Shown: positions 9,102 to 16,307, numbered from the stretch's first letter. The stretch: 55,509 bases of DNA from an uncultured Pelagibacteraceae bacterium (GCA_902572225.1 CACGFJ010000004.1:1-55509); one strand, 5' to 3'. Translations and numbers: made by a program. The notes: generated from the sequence alone by a model not told the origin.

Positions 9102-10112
9102 TTAGGCTACTTTTTTTAAATTTTTTTTATTTTTAAATAAATAATTTATTACAGAGTCACAAACTTTCTCAACAACATTAATAGGCACTGCATTTCCAGC
9201 TTGCCTATAGGCTTGCAGGTCTGACACTGGAAATTTAAAACTTTCTGGAAAACCTTGTAACCTAAATACTTCTCTTGGTGTTAATCTTCTTGGGTTTCTT
9301 GTATCCCCTCTAAAAATTAAACACTCGCTTCCATCTTTGTAATATCTAGAAGATATTGTTCTAGTGCATTTTTCATTTGGATTCGTGAGTTTAAAGCCAA
9401 ATCCTTTACCATTTTTTTTATTTCTTTCTTTTCTTTCTTGGTGACTTTTCCAAAGTTTATCTGAAATTATGTATTTTTTATCGAAATTTTTATCTAAGAA
9501 GTCTCTTACTTTAACTTTTTTAAAATTTGGTTCAGGATATTGAAATTCATTTTTTTTTTCTAAAAAACCAACAATATAAATTCTTCTTCTTCTTTGCGCT
9601 AAACCAAAATCTTGCGCATCTAATATTTTAGGCTCTGGTACATAATAATACTTTCTTAAATTATATAAAATTTCATCTAATACTTGTCCGTTAGAATAAT
9701 TTTCTAAATGCTGAACATTTTCTAATAGAAATGCTTTAGGTTTTTTTATTTTTAATATTTCAAGAATATTAAAAAAGAGATCTCCTTGATCTTTATCATT
9801 AAATCCGTGAGCTCTTTTAAGATATTTTCTATTTGATACGCCCGCTCTTGAAAATGGTTGACATGGAAAACCTGCAAGCAAAATATCATGATTTGGAATT
9901 TTATCGCTAATTTCTGAATTTTTTACTGATTTAATATCTTTTATAAGTTTCGTTTTTGTAAAATTAGCTTCATAAGTTTGAATGCTGTATTCATTTATTT
10001 CTGAATAAAGTTTACATTGATCATAGAAACCTAATCTTCTTGCTGCTTTTGATAATGAAATTCTCATTCCTCCAACTCCCGCGAATAAATCAAGAGATGT
10101 AATTTTTTTCAT
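9102..10112 (-). CDS. drmMII: DNA (cytosine-5) methyltransferase, DrmMII-type
   Basis: 336 aa with the ordered m5C-methyltransferase motifs: I DLFAGVGG (8-15), IV GFPCQPFS with the catalytic Cys84, VI ENV (131-133), VIII QRRRRIY (173-179), IX RRLTPREVFRLQGFP (275-289) and X QAGNAVP (304-310). The target-recognition segment is short (about 190-270). Class 2 DISARM uses a cytosine-5 methylase of this kind to mark host DNA. Its head-to-head abutment with drmB, and the absence of any other endonuclease gene beside it, support that role. An orphan or conventional type II methylase cannot be excluded, and the recognised site cannot be read from the sequence. It has its own promoter region, shared in part with the divergent small gene at 10236. 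Confidence 0.92.
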   Translation of the reverse strand: MKKITSLDLFAGVGGMRISLSKAARRLGFYDQCKLYSEINEYSIQTYEANFTKTKLIKDIKSVKNSEISDKIPNHDILLAGFPCQPFSRAGVSNRKYLKRAHGFNDKDQGDLFFNILEILKIKKPKAFLLENVQHLENYSNGQVLDEILYNLRKYYYVPEPKILDAQDFGLAQRRRRIYIVGFLEKKNEFQYPEPNFKKVKVRDFLDKNFDKKYIISDKLWKSHQERKERNKKNGKGFGFKLTNPNEKCTRTISSRYYKDGSECLIFRGDTRNPRRLTPREVFRLQGFPESFKFPVSDLQAYRQAGNAVPINVVEKVCDSVINYLFKNKKNLKKVA

Positions 10113-10210
10113 GAGTAATGTTTATAATAATAATTTAAAAAAATATAATAAACATTAAAGTTAATCCACAATGCTAGAGTATTTAATCATTATTGAAATT
10201 GAAGCCTTTC

Positions 10211-10230
10211 TGGTTAACCAATATATTGGT
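10211..10230. promoter_or_regulatory. Overlapping palindromes before a small gene, possible operator
   Basis: TGGTTAACCA (10211-10220) is a perfect 10-bp palindrome. It shares its ACCA with the perfect 14-bp palindrome ACCAATATATTGGT (10217-10230). This gives three TGGT/ACCA half-sites just 6 bp before the ATG at 10236 and 99 bp before the divergent methyltransferase start. The arrangement would suit a repressor acting on one or both genes. It could also form an RNA hairpin occluding the start at 10236. There is no direct evidence of binding. Confidence 0.35.
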
Positions 10231-10235
10231 AGAAT

Positions 10236-10442
10236 ATGAAAAAAGATAAAAAAATAATTGATCCTACCCTTAGATCAATGACAGCTTTTTATAAAAAAAA
10301 GGGATTTAAAAGACCTAGTGCCCATGCAAAACAATATATGCTTGGTTATACTGCTGCCAAAAAAGGAAGTGTAGATATTAAAACTGTAAAAAAATGGTCA
10401 AATAGAGATAAATACGGTAGAATAAAAAAATCAAAGAAATAA
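10236..10442 (+). CDS. Small basic protein, unknown
   Basis: 68 aa, with about a third of the residues Lys or Arg and a very high predicted pI. It has no membrane segment and no cysteine. It contains a possible helical block (SAHAKQYMLGYTAAKKGS) and a W at about 58. I do not recognise the family. The charge suggests nucleic-acid or ribosome binding, which is inference. It is the first gene of a + strand cluster between the DISARM methylase and hisG, and is preceded by the palindromes at 10211-10230. A 22-codon frame (10171-10239) runs into its start with an ATGA overlap. Confidence 0.55.
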   Translation: MKKDKKIIDPTLRSMTAFYKKKGFKRPSAHAKQYMLGYTAAKKGSVDIKTVKKWSNRDKYGRIKKSKK

Positions 10443-10529
10443 GTTTTATTAATATAAAAGAAAAATAGTCCTGATTTAGAACACAACTCTACTTGCTGGG
10501 ACTTTAAACACAACGCTAAAGGAGAAAAC

Positions 10530-10685
10530 ATGGCAAAAATAACAATAAAACCATTAAGTAAAAATGATCCAATTTTTACTAAAAGCTTCATGACTTTCTC
10601 TAATTTTACAAACAAAAGGAGAAAATATGAAAATAATAATTCAAAATATAAGAGACTTTTTATTAAGAAAAAAAAGGAAAGGTAA
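10530..10685 (+). CDS. Short ORF (51 aa) with strong ribosome binding site
   Basis: The ATG at 10530 is preceded by AAAGGAGAAAAC, a clear Shine-Dalgarno at good spacing. The product is 51 aa, starts MAKITIKPLSKNDP and ends in a run of Lys and Arg. Its 3' part overlaps the next ORF (start 10627) by 59 nt in a different frame. It is unrecognised. It may be a real small protein, a leader peptide coupling translation to 10627, or a remnant. It is listed because the initiation signal is stronger than most in the window. Confidence 0.4.
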   Translation: MAKITIKPLSKNDPIFTKSFMTFSNFTNKRRKYENNNSKYKRLFIKKKKER

Positions 10686-10830
10686 AAAACTTTTATTCCT
10701 TGAAAGAATAGGAGACAAAAATTCTTCTAGAGATGAAATTCATGAAAATTTAATTAAAGTACTAAAGAAAAATGGTTTTAAAATAAAAAATGATCCTACA
10801 GAAATTATAAAAAAAAAGGATGAAAGATAA
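10627..10830 (+). CDS. Small basic hypothetical protein
   Basis: 67 aa, Lys/Ile rich, with no recognised domain. The ATG at 10627 follows AAAGGAGAAAAT, a second strong Shine-Dalgarno nearly identical to the one at 10521-10529. The core (ERIGDKNSSRDEIHENLIKVLKKNGFKI) looks like an alpha/beta or helical fold of a short DNA-binding or toxin-antitoxin size protein, but nothing diagnostic is present. Its end overlaps the next ORF (start 10820) by 11 nt, so the two are probably co-translated. Confidence 0.5.
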   Translation: MKIIIQNIRDFLLRKKRKGKKLLFLERIGDKNSSRDEIHENLIKVLKKNGFKIKNDPTEIIKKKDER

Positions 10831-11314
10831 AATCTTATATCAAAGACGTACAGATGGTGACTATAAAGGATATACAGAAGATAGCTTTTATTTTAACTCA
10901 ACTGAACAATTATGGTGCTGGAAACAAACCTCTACCGAGAAAATTTTTAAAGCAAAAACTATAGATAAGCTTAGACAAATCAAAGAGAATAATTTTATAG
11001 GTAAAGGAAATTACGAACATAAAAATGATGCCTCTCTTGAAAAAGGTCACACAAGTACTGAGCAATTTGCAAAACTGACAAATATTGGAAGTAAAGAATA
11101 TGTAAGTATGCTTTTAAAAAGAGCCAATGAACCATTAAAAAATTATGATAAAAGAGCTGAAGGTAGAAAAAAGAAGGGATTATTTTTTACTAAATGTTTA
11201 AATCAATCGAAAATTGAATTTGAGCAAATAATTTATAAAAGAAAAGTTTGGGTATTTAAAAATATAACTACTGAAAAAATAAAAATATTTAAATCTTTAT
11301 GGCAAAAAAACTAA
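10820..11314 (+). CDS. Hypothetical protein, possible helix-turn-helix
   Basis: 164 aa, basic, soluble and not recognised. The N-terminal 50 residues are rich in Tyr, Phe and Trp (YKGYTEDSFYFNSTEQLWCW), suggesting a small beta domain. Residues about 78-105 (TSTEQFAKLTNIGSKEYVSMLLKR) read like a helix-turn-helix. The C-terminus is Lys-rich. It overlaps the upstream ORF by 11 nt and the downstream ORF by 16 nt, so it belongs to one transcription unit running to 11814. A DNA-binding or phage-derived regulator is possible but is inference only. Confidence 0.55.
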   Translation: MKDKILYQRRTDGDYKGYTEDSFYFNSTEQLWCWKQTSTEKIFKAKTIDKLRQIKENNFIGKGNYEHKNDASLEKGHTSTEQFAKLTNIGSKEYVSMLLKRANEPLKNYDKRAEGRKKKGLFFTKCLNQSKIEFEQIIYKRKVWVFKNITTEKIKIFKSLWQKN

Positions 11315-11814
11315 AAAAAAGAAAAATACTTAATCAAATCAGGGAAGTATCAGTTTATGATTTTGCTGATGACCCAAGAAGAAAAAGAGCACCTAAAGAT
11401 GCAAAATATAAAATTGTTTTCTATAAACCAAAACCTAACGAAAATTCTAATATACCTAAAAATTTTCAAGGGGTTCAATATTACACAACAAAAGCTGAGG
11501 CAGATTTAGCTTTAAAAGATAGATTAGAATTATCAGAAAAACTTAAATTAAAAAAATCTAAAGATATGATTGGCAATAATAGAAATCCCAATTTAGGCAG
11601 TGTTGGGTTAAGATTTGGTGAAGATCATGAAGTTACTATCAATCAAAAAAAAGAATTTAATGAAAAAGTTAAAACTGCGAAACAACTTTTAAAATCAGGA
11701 CATACTAAAATGGAAACACAAAGAATTATTAATAAAAAATTTAAATTAAATAGAGCTGAAAATGCTAGTACTGGTAGATATGTAAGAGTGGCATCTAATT
11801 TACTTGATCAGTAA
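11299..11814 (+). CDS. Hypothetical protein with C-terminal helical motif
   Basis: 171 aa and basic. The start ATGGCAAAAAAAC lies inside the end of the upstream gene. The N-terminal half has a repeated KPKPNEN-type linker and YYTTKAEADLALKDR, the style of a small domain that reads an added sequence column. The C-terminal segment (about 125-160: TAKQLLKSGHTKMETQRIINKKF) resembles a helix-turn-helix. The family is unknown. The 3' end overlaps hisG on the opposite strand by 15 nt, the right border of the accessory region. Confidence 0.55.
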   Translation: MAKKLKKRKILNQIREVSVYDFADDPRRKRAPKDAKYKIVFYKPKPNENSNIPKNFQGVQYYTTKAEADLALKDRLELSEKLKLKKSKDMIGNNRNPNLGSVGLRFGEDHEVTINQKKEFNEKVKTAKQLLKSGHTKMETQRIINKKFKLNRAENASTGRYVRVASNLLDQ

Positions 11815-12489
11815 ATTAATAAGTTTCTTTACACCTTTTTTCTTTAAATTTTTTCTTGAACTAAAAATGCATGCTTGAGATTTTAATATTTCTCCATCAT
11901 TAAGTATTCTAAGGTTGTTTTGTTTAAGTGTTGTTCCTGTACTTGTTATGTCTGATATAACTTGAGCAGTATTCATGGCACACATCAGTTCTGTACTGCC
12001 TAATGACTTAACTATAGTAAAGTTCGTTACACCTCTTGAATAAAGGAATTCTCTTGTGAGATTTGGGTATTTTGTTCCGATTTTTAATAAAGATTTATTT
12101 TTTTTTTTATAATCTTCTGCAACCTCATCTAAATCTAATGTTGTAAACAAGTCTATAAATTCATTCCTGCAGGCCAAAATTAATGTTGCATAGCCAAAAT
12201 TAAGTCTCTTTTCTATTTTTATATTTTTTTGAACACTTACTTCGGACTCTTTTAAAAGGTCTAATCCACTTATCCCAATATCTAAATTTCCAATAGATAA
12301 TTGATCTAAAATTTCCCTTGCATGCATAAACAATACCGAAATATCTGGACGACCTTTGACTTTACCAATTAATTCTCTTTCACCTCTATCAAAAAAAATT
12401 TTAAGTTTTTTTCTTTTTAATAATTGTTCGGATTGAATTTTCAACCTACCCTTAGAAACACATCCTATGTTAATTATTTCTTTACTCAT
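11800..12489 (-). CDS. hisG: ATP phosphoribosyltransferase catalytic subunit, short form
   Basis: 229 aa, the HisG-S length, without the C-terminal regulatory domain of long HisG. It condenses ATP and PRPP, the first step of histidine synthesis. HisG-S is active only as a complex with HisZ, which is encoded three genes upstream. Family features are the start INIGCVSKGRLK, DIGISGLDLL (about 80-90) and the PRPP-binding ISDITSTGTTL (about 170-185). It is last in a - strand operon (hisS, hisZ, sulfotransferase, hisG) and overlaps the sulfotransferase by 8 nt. Confidence 0.93.
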   Translation of the reverse strand: MSKEIINIGCVSKGRLKIQSEQLLKRKKLKIFFDRGERELIGKVKGRPDISVLFMHAREILDQLSIGNLDIGISGLDLLKESEVSVQKNIKIEKRLNFGYATLILACRNEFIDLFTTLDLDEVAEDYKKKNKSLLKIGTKYPNLTREFLYSRGVTNFTIVKSLGSTELMCAMNTAQVISDITSTGTTLKQNNLRILNDGEILKSQACIFSSRKNLKKKGVKKLINLLIK

Positions 12490-13327
12490 AATTATATTTT
12501 ACTAATTCCTCTTGAAATAAATTATTCATTTTATTTATTAAATTTTCATTAAGTAATTTCCGGTAATCATTATCTTTTCCTAGATTAAAAAATTTTATTT
12601 TTTCTTCAGAGCCTTTTTTTGTAATAGCTTCAGAAAAACCTTTTTCATCCTCTAATTTTTTTAAATTATTAAAATTGCAATTACTTATACATTTCAATGC
12701 TTTTTCTTTGTTAAATTTTTCCTCTGATTTGGAGATTTTATTTATAAAGTTTATTACTTGTTTGAATGTGTTTAATGCATCATTTTGCAAATCTTCATAC
12801 CTGACAGTTAAAATTGGATATAATTTGTTTTCTACCCAAGATTCCTGATTTAATTTCCATGAAAAAAGAGCCTGAAATCCTAGAAATCTCTCTTTTTCCT
12901 TAGAAATAATTCCTCTTTTTTCGTCTGTCATAAACTGAAATGCATCTTCTACAGAAATTTGATAGTGATTGGATAATGAAGTGATTACATTTCTTGGGTC
13001 TCTAATAATATAAATCACACCTAATGTATTTTCTTTATTTGTAAATTGATTTCCTTCTATTTTACAAAGAGCGTTATGAGTTTTAAAAAATTTTATACCT
13101 TTTGATCGATTAATTTTTTCTTGCTCCTTTATCCAATATTTTGATGTATCGTGAGGTTGGTTAAATTTATCTAAATATTTTCTAAAATATTTGTTGCTTG
13201 GAAAAGATTCTATTTTTTCTAAAAGTTCAAAATCAAATTCACCTGTCTCAGAAAAATAATAATTTGCAATTAGTGATCTTAACCAAGTATTTCCACTTTT
13301 AGGATATGATGCTAGCCAAATTATCAT
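12482..13327 (-). CDS. Sulfotransferase domain protein
   Basis: 281 aa. The 5'-phosphosulfate-binding loop YPKSGNTW (8-15) and the 3'-phosphate motif IRDPRNVITS (about 106-115) mark a PAPS-dependent sulfotransferase of the Sulfotransfer_1 type. It has no signal or membrane segment, so it is cytoplasmic. The acceptor is unknown; surface glycans or small metabolites are typical for marine bacteria. It is locked into the his operon by a 4-nt overlap with hisZ upstream and 8 nt with hisG downstream, with no obvious histidine-related role. Confidence 0.88.
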   Translation of the reverse strand: MIIWLASYPKSGNTWLRSLIANYYFSETGEFDFELLEKIESFPSNKYFRKYLDKFNQPHDTSKYWIKEQEKINRSKGIKFFKTHNALCKIEGNQFTNKENTLGVIYIIRDPRNVITSLSNHYQISVEDAFQFMTDEKRGIISKEKERFLGFQALFSWKLNQESWVENKLYPILTVRYEDLQNDALNTFKQVINFINKISKSEEKFNKEKALKCISNCNFNNLKKLEDEKGFSEAITKKGSEEKIKFFNLGKDNDYRKLLNENLINKMNNLFQEELVKYNYE

Positions 13328-14379
13328 ATTTTATCCAAATTAATTGCAGCTCCAACAGCTGGTATTTTTCGTAAACCAAGATTTTTTGATGTTAAATCAT
13401 TATATCTTCCACCTGATATTAAAGTCTTTTGCCTATTTTTTATTTTAATATCAATTGAAAAGATAAATGAAGTGTAATACTCAATTTCTCTTCCTCTTCC
13501 ATTGTCTGTAGAAAATTCAAACTTTAAATTTTTTTGTTTAAAATTCGTTATTGGAAAGAATTCTTTGCCAACTGAAATATTCAAATTATATTTTTTGTAA
13601 AATTTATTTAATTTTTCTGGTGCACTTTTAAGAGGACATTTAATCTTTAAAAATTCTTTGATTATTTTACAACTTTGTTTTCCTTTTTTAGTAATACGGG
13701 GATCATTAATTTTTTTCTCATACCTATCAAGTATTTCTCTATAACTTCTCCCAGCTACTATTTTATTAGGGTTTTCTTTTTTCATTTTAAGATAGGTTTT
13801 ATGGTCTCCTGCAACTACAAATGGGTCTATATCTAAGTTGCTTTCAAGTCTCTTAAGTAATTCTGAAAAATATTTACTGTTCCAGTAAAATTTGTTTAAT
13901 CTTTTTTTCCATCTTTCAGGTATTGAGAGTTTTTGGATTAGTAACTCGAATAATTTAAAATTACCTATCTTAACTTTTGCATTTTTTATGCCTGCTTTTT
14001 TAAGAATAGTTATTGATGTATCAATGATTTCTTTATCATCTTTATTTTCATTGAGAGAAGAGAAAATTTCTAATCCCAATTGTCTGATTACAACTTTATT
14101 TTTATTATAGGACTTTCTAAATGCGCTTCCTGTATAAAAAACTTTTTCTTTAGAATTTTTTTTGCTTTGTGCATAACTTAAAATACTAGAGATCGACAGG
14201 TCGGGTATTAATGTAAGCTCTTGTGCATCTGAGTTATAGAAGGAAAATAAATATTTCCTAAAATTTTCTCCCGACCTTTGCAATATAAATTTGGACTCTA
14301 ATATTGGATCTATTTCTATTTTCTTAAAACCTTTTGTTTTTAAGATTTTAATAATATTATTGTAATTTTGAGATTTCAT
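13324..14379 (-). CDS. hisZ: HisZ, regulatory subunit of ATP phosphoribosyltransferase
   Basis: 351 aa from the ATG at 14379; a TTG two codons earlier is possible. It is a HisRS-like paralogue: the class II synthetase fold is recognisable (LTLIPDLSISSILSYAQ early; SGGRYNDLTSKNLG and IPAVGAAINLD at the end), but it lacks an anticodon-binding domain and the histidine-binding motifs of HisRS. HisZ activates and confers histidine feedback on the short HisG encoded downstream. It overlaps hisS by 23 nt. Its middle section (KRLNKFYWNSKYFSEL, then AGDHKTYLKMKKENPNK) is divergent, as usual for HisZ. Confidence 0.85.
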   Translation of the reverse strand: MKSQNYNNIIKILKTKGFKKIEIDPILESKFILQRSGENFRKYLFSFYNSDAQELTLIPDLSISSILSYAQSKKNSKEKVFYTGSAFRKSYNKNKVVIRQLGLEIFSSLNENKDDKEIIDTSITILKKAGIKNAKVKIGNFKLFELLIQKLSIPERWKKRLNKFYWNSKYFSELLKRLESNLDIDPFVVAGDHKTYLKMKKENPNKIVAGRSYREILDRYEKKINDPRITKKGKQSCKIIKEFLKIKCPLKSAPEKLNKFYKKYNLNISVGKEFFPITNFKQKNLKFEFSTDNGRGREIEYYTSFIFSIDIKIKNRQKTLISGGRYNDLTSKNLGLRKIPAVGAAINLDKI

Positions 14380-15745
14380 TAACAAGATCTTTTCTATTAA
14401 TCACTAGTTGATCATTTTCTTTAGATGAGCTTAGTTTTTTGATAGTTAGTTTTTCTTCTTTAAATTCATTTTCTCCACAAATAATTGCAAGATTTAATTT
14501 CTTTCTATCTGCGTATTGGAGTTGTTTTTTTAGATTTTTGTTTTGGTCTAGATATATTTCAGATGCGATATTATTTGCTCTAAGTTCATTAACTATTTCA
14601 TAATATTTTTTAATAAAGCTTTTATCCAAAATACAAACTAAAACTGGTTTATTTTTATTTACTTTGGTCTGACCTAGTTGGTTTACAGCATACAATAGTC
14701 TATCTATTCCGATAGACATACCAGTGCCTTTGTAGTCTGCACCTTTAAACCTTGCGATCAAATTATCATAACGCCCACCCGACGCCGAGCTTCCAATACT
14801 TATTTCTTTTCCTTTTGCATTTGTAACTTTGAAATTAAGGTTGGTTTCAACTAAGAACCCAGTGTAATAACTAAGCCCTCTTATTTTAGTAACATCAATT
14901 TTTACAGAGTCTTGATTTTTTCCGTATGACAATACTTCAAATAATTCTTCTAACTCATTAATTCCTTCTAAAGATAATGGATTTTTTAGATTAGCCTTCA
15001 ATTCATTAATACCTTTTAAATTTAGAAAATTAATTATCTCAGATGCTTGATTATTTGAAAGTTCGCAACCTTTAGTGAATGCTCCAGACTGGTCTTTTCT
15101 TCCCTGTTTTAATAATTCTTCTACTCCCTTTGTTCCTAATCTATCTAGTTTATCAATTGATTTTAGTACTTTGTATTGTCTACCTTCTTCAATTTTGAGT
15201 TCATTAATTAACCCTTGTAGAATTTTTTTGTTTGAAACATTTATTGTAAACTGATCTTTAGAAAGGCCAATTTTTTTAAAAGACTCTCCAATTATATTAC
15301 ATATTTCTGCATCAGCTTGAGATGGATTTGCATCACCAATTATATCTGCATCAAGCTGCCCAAAGGCTCGGTAGCGCGCCGAATCTGCCTTTTCCTGCCT
15401 GAAAACATTACCATAAGAAAATCTTTTATATGGAAAAACTAGATCTCTAAAATTCTCTGCACAGAAACGAGCAAGTGGGGCACTTAAATCATATCTTAAA
15501 GTTAAAGATTCTTTTTCACTTACGAATGAAAATACATCACTCATAGGATTACTTTCGTCTTCAGCTAGAAATGAACCTATGTTTTCACTTTTTTCAAATT
15601 CTGGAGTTTCTAATTGCTCAAAGCTGTAATTAATAAATACTTCTTTTATAGTATCTATTAATTTGTTCTTAAGAGCTAATTCATCACCCCATCTATCTTT
15701 GAAACCCTTAGGTAAAGAGGCCTGTAATTTGTTTTCTTTATTCAT
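14357..15745 (-). CDS. hisS: Histidyl-tRNA synthetase, alphaproteobacterial divergent type
   Basis: 462 aa from the ATG at 15745. The open frame runs back into the tRNA-His gene, so the longer start at 15835 is rejected. Class II motif 2 is seen as VFRQEKADSARYRAFGQLDADIIG (about 118-141), the RYDLSAPLARF segment precedes it, and the His-specific GLSYYTGF and motif 3 GIDRLLYA follow. The C-terminal anticodon-binding domain starts at about 365. The motif wording differs from the usual bacterial one and resembles the HisRS of alphaproteobacteria whose tRNA-His lacks G-1. The tRNA-His gene lies 28 bp upstream on the same strand. Confidence 0.93.
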   Translation of the reverse strand: MNKENKLQASLPKGFKDRWGDELALKNKLIDTIKEVFINYSFEQLETPEFEKSENIGSFLAEDESNPMSDVFSFVSEKESLTLRYDLSAPLARFCAENFRDLVFPYKRFSYGNVFRQEKADSARYRAFGQLDADIIGDANPSQADAEICNIIGESFKKIGLSKDQFTINVSNKKILQGLINELKIEEGRQYKVLKSIDKLDRLGTKGVEELLKQGRKDQSGAFTKGCELSNNQASEIINFLNLKGINELKANLKNPLSLEGINELEELFEVLSYGKNQDSVKIDVTKIRGLSYYTGFLVETNLNFKVTNAKGKEISIGSSASGGRYDNLIARFKGADYKGTGMSIGIDRLLYAVNQLGQTKVNKNKPVLVCILDKSFIKKYYEIVNELRANNIASEIYLDQNKNLKKQLQYADRKKLNLAIICGENEFKEEKLTIKKLSSSKENDQLVINRKDLVNEISKLQ

Positions 15746-15773
15746 CTTTTCATCCTGAAAAGCTATGTATCGT

Positions 15774-15850
15774 TGGTACACGGGGACAGATTCGAACTGT
15801 CGACCTTCGGTTCCACAAACCGCTGCTCTAACCAACTGAGCTACCCGTGC
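15774..15850 (-). tRNA. tRNA-His (GTG), CCA encoded, no encoded G-1
   Basis: 77 nt with a full cloverleaf: acceptor GCACGGG/CCCGTGT, D arm GCTC/GAGC with loop AGTTGGTTA (containing U20a), anticodon loop TTGTGGA (GTG), T arm GACAG/CTGTC with TTCGAAT, and ACCA. The first pair is G1:U72, the discriminator is A73, and the base 5' of G1 is A rather than G. These are the features described for Caulobacter-type tRNA-His recognised by a divergent HisRS. It has one mismatch (27:43). It is cotranscribed with hisS. Confidence 0.97.
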
Positions 15851-16091
15851 TCCTTTTTATTGTTTTATACTAATTGTGGAAAAATTTAAATTTATAAATA
15901 TTTAATAATAGCAAGCTTAGCTTGCATGGATATGCAATCTGTGTGTTGATCTAGATGTTTCGAATTTATAAATCATGCTGACTTCTAACACTTTTTAATA
16001 TGAATGCAAGTTTTGTGTAGGGATAAATACTTGGAACTTATACTTATCGTTAAGTGGTAAATACCCCTAAACAAAAAAGGTTATGGCAAAC
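15851..16091. promoter_or_regulatory. Intergenic region with two overlapping hairpins
   Basis: 241 bp between csp and tRNA-His with no convincing ORF. GCAAGC-TTA-GCTTGC (15911-15925) and TTGCAT-GGAT-ATGCAA (15922-15937) are both perfect 6-bp inverted repeats sharing TTGC at 15922-15925, so only one can form at a time. The promoter for tRNA-His/hisS must lie here, since both are transcribed on the - strand. A weak terminator of csp or an attenuator is possible. Confidence 0.35.
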
Positions 16092-16307
16092 TTAAGATGT
16101 TTTTTTCAAATTTACCGCGCTTGGTCCCTTATCGCCTTCAGCGATTTCGAACTCAACGGAATCATTCTCGTTTAAAAATCGAAGTCCAGCCTCACGTACT
16201 GCTGATGCATGCACGAAACAGTCCTTTTCACCGTCTTCTCTTTCAATGAAACCATAGCCTTTCTTTCCATTGAACCACTTAACTTTTCCCTTTAAAATGT
16301 TACTCAT
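16092..16307 (-). CDS. Cold shock domain protein
   Basis: 71 aa single cold-shock domain binding single-stranded RNA/DNA. RNP1 is KGYGFIER (about 15-22) and RNP2 is DCFVHASAV (about 29-37). The beta-barrel start [10 protein letters not shown] is intact. It acts in the cytoplasm as an RNA chaperone. It is monocistronic, with a long (about 140 bp) untranslated region back to tRNA-Phe that contains alternative hairpins. CspA-family copy identity cannot be set from one gene. Confidence 0.97.
   Translation of the reverse strand: MSNILKGKVKWFNGKKGYGFIEREDGEKDCFVHASAVREAGLRFLNENDSVEFEIAEGDKGPSAVNLKKTS

Larger units (their letters stand above)
3..10112. other. Class 2 DISARM-like anti-phage locus (variant, left end not seen)
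   Basis: The order is drmE-like (partial), NERD helicase, drmA and drmB on +, and the m5C methylase on -. The described class 2 system has drmE, drmA, drmB, drmC and drmMII. Here four of these can be assigned. A drmC gene (phospholipase D fold, HxK motifs) is not present in the window and may lie left of it or be missing. The four + strand genes are joined by gaps of 2, 0 and -11 bp, so they form one transcript. The methylase is transcribed towards them. Confidence 0.75.

Noticed and set aside
10171..10239. 22-codon ORF coupled by ATGA to the 68-aa gene
   Set aside because: No clear ribosome binding site, and the palindromes occupy its second half; a possible leader peptide, but too weak to list as a gene.
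10469..10504. AGTCC...GGACT inverted repeat before the 51-aa ORF, considered as a riboswitch stem
   Set aside because: Only 5 bp with a 26-nt loop and no recognisable riboswitch core; expected by chance.
15746..15835. Longer hisS start at 15835
   Set aside because: It would read through the T arm and anticodon region of the tRNA-His gene and adds residues unlike any HisRS; the ATG at 15745 fits the family start.
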